Both the position numbers and the translations under genes were made by a program. The notes beneath the pieces were generated by a model. It did not search any database, had not been told where the DNA came from, and saw only the letters and a list, made by a program, of their open reading frames with translations. A stretch of 5,021 bases of DNA, from the NCBI GenBank assembly GCA_946998295.1, contig CAMPYS010000077.1:1-5021 (forward strand). The letters are read 5' to 3'. Below are positions 1 through 5,021 of the stretch, piece by piece. This DNA is from an uncultured Prevotella sp. (GTDB taxonomy: Bacteria > Bacteroidota > Bacteroidia > Bacteroidales > Bacteroidaceae). The stretch's first letter is position 1, and each line of letters opens with the position of its first letter.

Positions 1-6
1 AATGCT

Positions 7-1695
7 ATGTCAAAAGAAAAAATAAAAGTATACCTCTATACAAGAGTATCTACATAAATATAGATAGACGGTTATTCTTTAGAGGCACAAAAATCAAGAA
101 TGAAAGCTTTTGCTATTTACAACGATTACGAAATTGTAGGAGAGTATGAAGATGCCGGAAAGTCTGGTAAATCTATTGAAGGTAGAATACAGTTCAATCG
201 AATGATGGAAGATATAAAATCTGGAAAAGATGAAGTGTCTTTTGTTCTTGTGTTTAAGTTATCAAGATTTGCAAGAAATGCCGCTGATGTTCTTTCTACA
301 CTTCAGATAATGCAGGATTATGGAGTTAATCTTATCTGCGTTGAAGATGGCATTGATTCATCTAAAGATGCTTGGAAACTAAAGATTTCTGTTTTATCAG
401 CTGTGGCTGAAATAGAAAGAGAAAACATCCGTATTCAAACAATGGAAGGTCGCATTCAAAAAGCAAGGGAAGGAAAATGGAACGGTGGCTTTGCTCCGTA
501 TGGATATAAACTTGAAGATGGCAAGCTGTTTATAAATGAGGCAGAGACAGTTGCAATAAGAACGATTTTCGACCAGTATGTAAATACTACGATAGGAGCC
601 AACGGGCTATATAAATACTTAGAAAATCATGGAATTAGAAAAATTTCAAGACAGAATGGAAAGAATCCTTTGTTTGATGCAGGTCTTATAAGAAAGATAT
701 TAAAGAATCCTGTATATAACGGAAAAATAGCATTGGAAGAAGAACATTAGAAAAAGTTCATGGTACAAGAAATGAATATAAGCAGGTTGAACAAGATGAG
801 TATATAATATCTGAAGGGATACATGAAGCTATAGTTTCCGATGAAGTTTGGCAAGCTGCTCAGGTTAAGCTAAAATCTCAAGCAAAGAAATATGAGCATG
901 TTAATAAAGGTAAAGATACACGCACACACTTGCTTTCTGGAATTGTAAAATGCCCGATATGTGGGGGTGGGAATGTTTGTAAACAAGTGTATTAAGAAAA
1001 AGAAAGATGGCACAAAGTATAAAGATTTTTATTACTATGGTTGTAAACATAGGCAGATGACAAGAGGTCATAAGTGTACTTTCAGTAAGCAAATTAGATA
1101 AGAATTGTTAGATGAAGCTGTTGCAGAGGTGATTGTCAAAATTGTAAGTAATCCGAAATTTGCTTCTATGATGCAAGAAAAAATCAACATGAAGGTGGAC
1201 ACCTCTGAAATAGAAAAAGAAATAGATAATTACCAAAAGGAATTGAGAAAGAGTCATTCTACAAAGTTTAAGCTAATTGAGGAAATAGATAATTTAGATG
1301 TTGAAGATAAGCATTATAAGAGAAGGAAACAGGATTTAGATGATAGACTTTATCGTATGTATGACAAAATAGATGAATTAGAATCATCACTAATTGATGC
1401 GAAAGCAAAGAAACAGACTATTGAAGCTGAAAAACTCACAGGAGATAACATATATAAGGTTCTGATCTATTTTGATAAACTCTATAAAGTCATGAATGAT
1501 GTAGAGCGTAGACAGTTAATTACAGCTTTGATTTCTGAAATTCAAGTTTATGAAGAAAAACAACCTAACGGACAATGGCTAAAATCAATTACTTTCAAGC
1601 TCCCAATTATAGACGATGACTTGAATATAAGTTTGGATAATGATGAACAAGTTGAGAGTGTCGTATTGATGTCAAGAGTTGCACCCAGTGCTTAA
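7..1695 (+). pseudogene. large serine recombinase (site-specific integrase), multiply broken
   Basis: When intact this would be a DNA integrase using a serine nucleophile to cut and rejoin att sites. Reading through the lesions gives about 562 codons, normal for large serine recombinases. The start is ATG at 7 (MSKEKIKVYLYTRVST); its RBS lies outside the window. Domains in reconstructed numbering: resolvase catalytic domain about 1-150, with nucleophile Ser15 in YTRVST and Arg87/Arg90 in KLSRFARN; recombinase domain about 160-260 (GGFAPYGYKL); zinc ribbon around 951-1080 (CPICG, then GCKH and HKCTF); a charged coiled coil about 390-460; and a tail ending VESVVLMS. Lesions: TAA at 55-57, TAG at 61-63, loss of one base near 733-735, gain of one base in the G run 963-967 (otherwise TAA at 993), and TAA at 1099-1101. 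The two shifts cancel, so the tail returns to the original frame. Trp123 and Lys126 stand where the family has Gly and Met, a further sign of decay. The family call is certain; function is very unlikely. Confidence 0.95.
1648..1675 (+). repeat. direct repeat copy 1, probable att-site sequence in the recombinase 3' end
   Basis: This 28-bp stretch matches 4951-4978 at 26 of 28 positions (differences at 1650/4953 and 1663/4966), in the same orientation. Here it encodes QVESVVLMS at the end of the first serine recombinase. Large serine integrases often lie at one end of their element, so the gene's 3' end can overlap the attachment site. The match to an rlmD-like gene tail at the other copy supports an att-derived origin, but this is inference. 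Confidence 0.6.
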
Positions 1696-1714
1696 AAATA
1701 AGGTGTAGAAAATA

Positions 1715-1768
1715 AGGGCTTACTCATATGCTATCGTTAAAAGGCATCAGTAGTTTGGAGTAAGTCTT
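1715..1768 (+). terminator. stem-loop downstream of first recombinase, possible weak terminator
   Basis: Bases 1715-1725 pair with 1758-1768 over 11 positions (two G-U pairs), enclosing a 32-base loop that holds a smaller ATGC/GCAT stem (1728-1731 with 1744-1747). It starts about 20 bases after the recombinase stop. There is no clean U-tract after the stem and the loop is long, so it is a poor intrinsic terminator. It could equally be a recombination or transcript-stability structure. Confidence 0.35.
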
Positions 1769-1883
1769 ACTATTTGAGAAAAAATATGGTTGAGTGGGAA
1801 CATATCCATAGACTAGAGTTGACACTAGGGAATGTATAACAAGAAAAAATGCAACCACTTGCACTCAGCTAAAAATTTGATAA

Positions 1884-1912
1884 TTACAAAATAGCCTAAT
1901 TAACATTATAAT
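1884..1912 (+). promoter_or_regulatory. sigma-70/SigA-type promoter for the second recombinase unit
   Basis: A -35 box TTACAA (1884-1889) and a perfect -10 box TATAAT (1907-1912) are separated by exactly 17 bases. Transcription would begin near 1919, leaving a leader of about 37 bases with a GGAGG ribosome binding site at 1945-1949, six bases before the ATG at 1956. Position and spacing fit well; the high AT content makes chance -10 matches easy, so it is not certain. The rest of 1696-1955 holds only the stem-loop at 1715-1768 and no coding signal I can support. Confidence 0.6.
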
Positions 1913-1955
1913 TAAATTAAAGAATAATTATGCTAAAATATGGTGGAGGATCTCT

Positions 1956-2916
1956 ATGAACGGAAGAAAAGATATAGCTGAAAATATAACTGTAATACAG
2001 AAACAGAGAGTTATAAAAGATTATGCAGTTGGGATATATACTCTTGTAAGTACAAGTCATAAAGTCCAGATAGATAGTTTATCGGCACAAGTATCGGGAT
2101 TGATATGACTAGCAGCTGCACATATAACATGGTTTGTTGCGGATGTTTTTATTGATATGACATCTGCTAAGACAGGCTTGACAAGATAAGAATTTAATAG
2201 AATGATAAATGAGTGCGAGCGTGGTAATTTAGATATTATTCTTACCAAAAGTCTAAGCCGTTTTGGACGTGATGCTAAAGAAGGTTTAGAAGCTATTAGA
2301 GAAATTAGAGTAGCAGGAAAAAGAATTATTTTTGAAAAAGATAAGATAGATACAGATACTGTTAAAGGTGAACTCCTGATTAGTATAATTGAAGCATGTG
2401 ATCAAGCAGAAAATGACTGGAGAAGCGAAAATATATGCTTGGGCTTAAAATACAGAGCCGAGGATGGAACATCAGGACTATATAATAGAGCCTGTTACGG
2501 CTACAAAAAAGATAAAAATGGAATGCTTATAATTGATGAAGAAGAAGCAAGAGTTGTTAGAAGAATTTACGACTGGTATCTTTAAGGATATAGTATTGGT
2601 GGAATCATAGATAAACTGGAAGAAAATAAAGACATCGAAAGGTAAAGAACGATGGAGTAAAAGAGCGATTGAATCTACACTCACACGAGAAAAATATACA
2701 GGTGATGTGGCAATTGCAGATTCAGTAGGATCGGAGAATCGTTATTTGAATAAGAACTATCACGAATGGATAATTTCAAAAGGGCAATTTGAAACGGTTA
2801 AACTAGAAATGGAACTGCGTAGCAATGTGGAAATTGGAGAAAATGGAAAAGCTAGAAGAAAGAATAAAAAGTATAGTTCGAAAACGAGTAGGAAGGAGAA
2901 CTTAAATGAATTGTAG
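1956..2916 (+). pseudogene. short-type serine recombinase, second subfamily, broken
   Basis: This is the remnant of a recombinase of about 320 codons, distinct from the one at 7-1695. Start ATG at 1956 has RBS GGAGG at 1945-1949. The catalytic domain is visible: IYTLVSTSH with presumed nucleophile Ser32, ILTKSLSRFGRD with Arg102 and Arg105, then IIEACDQAENDWRSENI and the recombinase-domain motif ACYGYKKDKNG. Residue 30 is Leu where the family has Arg (YTRVS), so the active site is damaged as well. In-frame stops are TGA 2106-2108, TAA 2187-2189 and TAA 2583-2585. A frameshift near 2630, consistent with five lost bases, moves the reading to frame 1 (TSKGKERWSKRAIES from 2632), which runs to TAG at 2914-2916. 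No zinc ribbon or long coiled coil follows, unlike the first recombinase. The tail overlaps the next gene by 11 bases. Identification is firm; activity is excluded unless the lesions are sequencing errors. Confidence 0.93.
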
Positions 2917-3550
2917 AGGAAATGAAACAAGACAAAGAATTGTTAGAGATTATGAAGTTCAGCCTAAAGCGCATATTAAGTTGTTAGCAAATCAACAAAA
3001 ACATAGTGACGCAGGAGCAACTATTGAAGATGAATATTATGTATTTAGTGCTAAACGTAAAACTGATGGCAAGAAGGAAGTTATTCAGTGTGGCATGGCT
3101 GTGGCAAGAGATTTTTTAGAACTAATTAATCACAAAGGGTTACCTCTTTTTAATCCTCTTGTAGGTGAACCTTATGTAAATAATAGACAAGAATATGACA
3201 ATAGAGGGAGTGAAAAATTACAACCTGAAAAGTGGAATGAAACTGCAAAGCAGCTTTATAATGCGATAATGTGGTTGATTATCTTATGGAATGCTAAGCC
3301 GGATACACCTTTATTTGACTTCAAAGATGAAGTATGTAAATACAAAAATTTGGAGCCATTTGATAATAGAATTAAAAGGGTAAACACTACTATAAAAAAT
3401 GGTGGGAAAGAGAAAACATTGACTGAGATGATTAATGGCTACAGAATGGATAATGACATTAGAGATGAAATTTGCAACTTTGATATTCTGAAAAATAAAA
3501 TCTGCGATATGAAAGACCAACAAGGAAATACAATAGAATCTTACTTTTAG
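2906..3550 (+). CDS. conserved-looking protein of unknown function, 214 aa
   Basis: I do not recognise a named family. The start is ATG at 2906, chosen because AAGGAG at 2893-2898 sits seven bases before it; it overlaps the end of the dead recombinase by 11 bases in another frame, the layout of a translationally coupled partner. The protein is soluble-looking with no signal peptide. The N-terminus is basic (RQRIVRDYEVQPKAHIK). Residues 41-69 read as a compact beta-rich unit (DEYYVFSAKRKTDGKKEVIQ, then CGMAVARDF). A linker rich in Asn, Glu and Lys covers about 85-112. A helical segment follows with a hydrophobic core IMWLIILW (121-128), too short to span a membrane. The C-terminal third is charged and helical, ending in ESYF. 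The frame is open over its whole length although the gene before it is ruined, so it may still be selected for or be a recent survivor. A role linked to the recombinase or as element cargo is a guess from position only. Confidence 0.8.
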   Translation: MNCRGNETRQRIVRDYEVQPKAHIKLLANQQKHSDAGATIEDEYYVFSAKRKTDGKKEVIQCGMAVARDFLELINHKGLPLFNPLVGEPYVNNRQEYDNRGSEKLQPEKWNETAKQLYNAIMWLIILWNAKPDTPLFDFKDEVCKYKNLEPFDNRIKRVNTTIKNGGKEKTLTEMINGYRMDNDIRDEICNFDILKNKICDMKDQQGNTIESYF

Positions 3551-3593
3551 TTAATGCTAAATTTGGGATATTCTATAAAATGTAGGTTTTCAT

Positions 3594-3693
3594 ATGATGT
3601 GAATAATATATACATTTTTTTATTTAAAATGTGTTTTAAAATAAAATTGAATTGATAAATTCAATATTTTTAGTAGTCTATTATTCACATCAT
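3594..3693. repeat. perfect 15-bp inverted repeat spanning 100 bp, with nested hairpin
   Basis: Bases 3594-3608 (ATGATGTGAATAATA) are the exact reverse complement of 3679-3693, with 70 AT-rich bases between them. Inside lies a second stem, 3646-3653 with 3658-3665 (ATTGAATT/AATTCAAT, loop GATA). There is no flanking target duplication, so a MITE is not shown. It could be an operator or excisionase-binding site, a cruciform, a bidirectional terminator or the ends of a tiny decayed element. The gap 3551-3799 contains nothing else except the promoter at 3726-3754. Confidence 0.7.
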
Positions 3694-3725
3694 CTAAAAC
3701 TCAACATTTTTGTTATACCAGCGTA

Positions 3726-3754
3726 TTGATTTTATTCGTAGTTTGGAATATACT
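3726..3754 (+). promoter_or_regulatory. sigma-70/SigA-type promoter for the HTH-52aa-207aa operon
   Basis: TTGATT at 3726-3731 and TATACT at 3749-3754 are separated by 17 bases. The start of transcription would be near 3761, and GGAGAG at 3788-3793 serves as RBS for the ATG at 3800. The position directly before a three-gene unit supports it. The 15-bp inverted repeat ends 32 bases upstream of the -35 box and could be a regulatory site for it. Confidence 0.6.
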
Positions 3755-3799
3755 ATTGTTAACGAGTGTAACTGTAAAGTTATTTTCGGAGAGATTATG

Positions 3800-4000
3800 A
3801 TGGAATATTTATCAATAAAGCAAACATCAGAAAAATGGGGTATTACAGTTAGAAGAATATAGGTCCTTTGCACAGAGGGACGTATACCTGGTGCCACAAA
3901 GATTGGCTCATATTGGGCTATTCCTGTAGATGCGGAGAAACCAAAGGATCAAAGGGTTAAGAGTGGTAAATATATGAAGAAGGGGGATATTAATGGATAG
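3800..4000 (+). pseudogene. excisionase-like helix-turn-helix protein, amber-interrupted
   Basis: The reading frame of 66 codons encodes a small winged-HTH protein of the MerR/excisionase (HTH_17-like) type. Its start MEYLSIKQTSEKWGITVRRI gives the helix-turn-helix, and GRIPGATKIGSYWAIP after the stop is the characteristic wing and basic patch. Such proteins bind DNA as recombination directionality factors or as small element regulators. The start ATG at 3800 is preferred over ATG at 3797 because GGAGAG ends six bases before it. The codon at 3860-3862 is TAG, where the family pattern RRIQVLC suggests an original CAG. Everything after the stop is still in frame and well preserved, so this single change looks recent. 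The end overlaps the next start (3993). Readthrough or suppression cannot be excluded, but a 20-residue stub is the default product. Confidence 0.85.
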
Positions 4001-4151
4001 AAGTGCTTTTATTAAGACTCTGAAAGAAGTGTTGAAATATAATAGAAAATATAGAACAATTGGATCAAGAGACCAACTATTGAGGTTGATAGGTAGAGCA
4101 AGAATAAATTTTGTTCCACAATATAAATTTGCAAATCACGATTATTTTTAA
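3993..4151 (+). CDS. small protein of unknown function, 52 aa
   Basis: This short ORF begins MDRSAFIKTLKEVLKYNRKY and ends FANHDYF. ATG at 3993 lies inside the last codons of the HTH gene, and the G-rich RBS AAGGGGG (3980-3986) is six bases upstream, so the start is well supported. The protein is basic and mostly helical (IKTLKEVLKYNRKYRTIG, then QLLRLIGRARINFVPQYKF), with no membrane segment. The 14-base gap to the next gene and the overlap with the previous one indicate one transcript. I recognise no family. It may be a complete small protein or the N-terminal remnant of a longer one, since the FVPQYKFA segment looks as if a domain could continue. Because the upstream gene is amber-stopped, translational coupling would be reduced and the protein would rely on its own RBS. 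Confidence 0.6.
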   Translation: MDRSAFIKTLKEVLKYNRKYRTIGSRDQLLRLIGRARINFVPQYKFANHDYF

Positions 4152-4165
4152 ATTTGAGGTGTGAG

Positions 4166-4789
4166 ATGATGATCGAATGTCCTGAAATAAATATAGAAGA
4201 ATTAATAAGAAATAAGAAACGACCTGAAAATACAGTTCATTATGGAAAAACAAAGCGTTTTGAAATGGCGAAACAGCAACTCGCAGCGAAAACTATAGAT
4301 ATAGAGTGTATTATAAAATTGGTAAATAGTTTTATAGAAGCATATGGACTAAAGGTTTATGTTGGTAACAATATTGTCAAAACAAATAACATCAATTTAA
4401 CTAAGTTTAACAAAAATACAAAGCAAACATATAATGGAATAACTTCTGAAAAGGATATTATATGGATTAAATTTGCAGATAATAGAGTAGGGGTAGTCGC
4501 TTGTAGTAATGATATTAATTTTGACATTCCATCTACTAAAGATGAATATGATGAAATTATTTTTACAAGAAGTGGAAAGAAAAAAGGTTGGAAGTATAAT
4601 ACATCAGGAATATTAGTCCATTCTGTTAATTTAAAGTGGGATGATAGTTTTTTTGACGTATTTCCGTTGATAGGATTAGAAAAAGGAAAAGAAGGGAAAA
4701 AACAACGACATGATATAGAAACAGGAATTGGTAATTATCTAATTTTGAATCATATTCCAATAATAGATTATTATTCGCATAGAATATGA
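4166..4789 (+). CDS. protein of unknown function, 207 aa
   Basis: I do not recognise this family. ATG at 4166 is chosen because GAGG (4156-4159) is six bases upstream; ATG at 4169 is nearly as good, while a TTG at 4154 has no RBS. The N-terminus is acidic then basic (ECPEINIEELIRNKKRPENT), followed by an alpha-helical stretch containing KTIDIECIIKLVNSFIEAYG. A beta-rich middle includes KDIIWIKFADNRVGVVACSN and DEYDEIIFTRSGKKKGWKYN. The C-terminus has a striking block, RHDIETGIGNYLI (181-193) then IPIIDYYSH (197-205). The repeated acidic residues near Lys-rich strands could suit a nuclease fold, but I cannot point to a convincing PD-(D/E)xK motif, so this is only a thought. No signal peptide or transmembrane helix. 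It is the last gene of the HTH-52aa-207aa unit and is intact, so it is the likely payload of that operon. A one-base shift at the end would add about 20 residues; I see no reason to invoke it. Confidence 0.75.
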   Translation: MMIECPEINIEELIRNKKRPENTVHYGKTKRFEMAKQQLAAKTIDIECIIKLVNSFIEAYGLKVYVGNNIVKTNNINLTKFNKNTKQTYNGITSEKDIIWIKFADNRVGVVACSNDINFDIPSTKDEYDEIIFTRSGKKKGWKYNTSGILVHSVNLKWDDSFFDVFPLIGLEKGKEGKKQRHDIETGIGNYLILNHIPIIDYYSHRI

Positions 4790-4874
4790 TATTTATGTTG
4801 AGCAATATATTAGAGTTCAATTGTACAAACAACTCCTGGTTTGTCGAGGTAATACCTTTTAATGATAACCTTAA

Positions 4875-4986
4875 GCTATCGTTAAAAAGTTCATAGATAT
4901 ATTCCCACATACAAACGCAACTACTTGACATACTTGGTGTTCACTCGTTTCATGTTGAGAGTGTCTTATTGATGTCAAAAGAGTAA
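4875..4986 (+). pseudogene. 3' tail of an rlmD/rumA-type 23S rRNA uracil methyltransferase, split by 34 bases
   Basis: Bases 4875-4916 read AIVKKFIDIFPHTN in frame 3. Bases 4951-4986 read HVESVLLMSKE and then TAA in frame 1. Joined without 4917-4950 they give DIFPHTN-HVESVLLMSKE, which is the conserved C-terminal signature of RlmD/RumA/TrmA-type m5U methyltransferases (VDMFPHTxHVExVxLL). In that family the Glu of HVE is the proposed catalytic base. The 34 intervening bases break the frame. Only about 26 codons of the gene are recognisable; upstream of 4875 I cannot trace the rest. This is either a decayed target gene left beside the integrated elements or a partial 3' copy carried by one of them. 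The methyltransferase reading rests on a short motif, so it is probable rather than proven. Confidence 0.6.
4951..4978 (+). repeat. direct repeat copy 2, probable att-site sequence in the rlmD-like tail
   Basis: Matches 1648-1675 at 26 of 28 bases in the same orientation and encodes HVESVLLMS. Because the copy at 1648 is the end of a serine recombinase and this one is in an rlmD-like gene tail, the simplest reading is that the recombinase used this sequence as its chromosomal target. Shared coding constraint alone would not be expected to give near-identity at silent positions between two unrelated genes. Confidence 0.6.
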
Positions 4987-4997
4987 AAATTTGAATT

Positions 4998-5013
4998 TAT
5001 AATATAATAGGAG
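4998..5013 (+). promoter_or_regulatory. RBS for a gene starting just past the window, with an upstream TATAAT
   Basis: AGGAG at 5009-5013 is followed by eight bases to the window end, the normal spacing for a start codon at or just after 5021. TATAAT at 4998-5003 resembles a -10 box but lies so close to the RBS that the leader would be almost absent, and no good -35 box is seen. I trust the RBS more than the promoter. The rest of 4790-5021, apart from the methyltransferase tail, holds no feature I can support. Confidence 0.4.
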
Positions 5014-5021
5014 TTTATCTG

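Noticed and set aside
901..1092. Minus-strand ORF of 63 codons
   Set aside because: It lies opposite the zinc-ribbon part of the recombinase, has no RBS or recognisable protein, and is a shadow of coding sequence.
1819..1840. TTGACA (1819-1824) with TATAAC (1835-1840) as a promoter
   Set aside because: The spacer is only 10 bases, far from the 16-18 needed; the pair at 1884/1907 is better placed.
2057..2248. Minus-strand ORF of 63 codons
   Set aside because: Antisense shadow of the second recombinase's catalytic domain, without protein features of its own.
55..2585. Stop-codon recoding or programmed frameshifting to make the recombinases functional
   Set aside because: All three stop codons are involved, the intact neighbours use normal stops, no slippery site with a downstream structure is evident at the shifts, and conserved residues are also altered.
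3694..3897. Minus-strand ORF of 67 codons
   Set aside because: Covers the promoter and the HTH gene in antisense; the plus-strand HTH reading is far more convincing.
4787..4857. One-base-shift extension of the 207-aa protein by about 20 residues
   Set aside because: The normal stop follows a plausible C-terminus and there is no homologue-based reason to assume a frameshift.
4626..4931. Minus-strand ORF of 101 codons
   Set aside because: Its low-complexity Leu/Phe/Asn composition is the complement of the AT-rich 207-aa gene end and the methyltransferase tail; no convincing start signal.
1..5021. CRISPR array, tRNA or rRNA
   Set aside because: No regularly spaced repeats, cloverleaf or conserved ribosomal sequence was seen on either strand.

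Overview
The window is AT-rich (roughly one third G+C by eye). Its codon use, strong AGGAGG-type ribosome binding sites and protein style fit a low-GC Gram-positive gut anaerobe of the Clostridia, most likely Lachnospiraceae. That assignment is an inference from the look of the recombinases; no housekeeping gene in the window proves it.

The region is best read as a graveyard of integrative elements. (1) 7-1695 is a large serine recombinase of about 562 codons, broken by three nonsense codons and two opposing frameshifts. (2) 1696-1955 is non-coding, with a stem-loop downstream of the dead recombinase and a good sigma-70-type promoter for the next unit. (3) 1956-2916 is a second, shorter serine recombinase from a different subfamily, broken by three stops and one frameshift. 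(4) 2906-3550 is an intact 214-aa protein of unknown function. It starts inside the tail of the dead recombinase and has its own strong RBS. (5) 3551-3799 is a very AT-rich gap with a perfect 15-bp inverted repeat spanning 100 bp, followed by a second promoter. (6) 3800-4789 is a small operon: an excisionase-like HTH gene killed by an amber codon, an intact 52-aa ORF overlapping its end, and an intact 207-aa protein of unknown function. (7) 4790-5021 holds no intact gene. It carries what looks like the last codons of an rlmD/rumA-type 23S rRNA uracil methyltransferase, split by 34 extra bases, and then an RBS for a gene that would start just beyond the window.

The two ends are linked by a 28-bp direct repeat (26/28 identical; 1648-1675 and 4951-4978). 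It encodes VESVVLMS at the end of the first recombinase and VESVLLMS in the methyltransferase tail. I infer that this is the attachment-site sequence of the recombinase, with the 3' end of an rlmD-like gene as the target. The 3.3 kb between the copies would then be a nested or neighbouring element with its own dead integrase and xis.

All three recombination-related genes are dead, while the three proteins of unknown function (214, 52 and 207 aa) stay open. I see no CRISPR array, tRNA, rRNA or complete known defence system. The two larger unknown proteins are the best candidates for something undescribed, but the sequence alone does not give their function.
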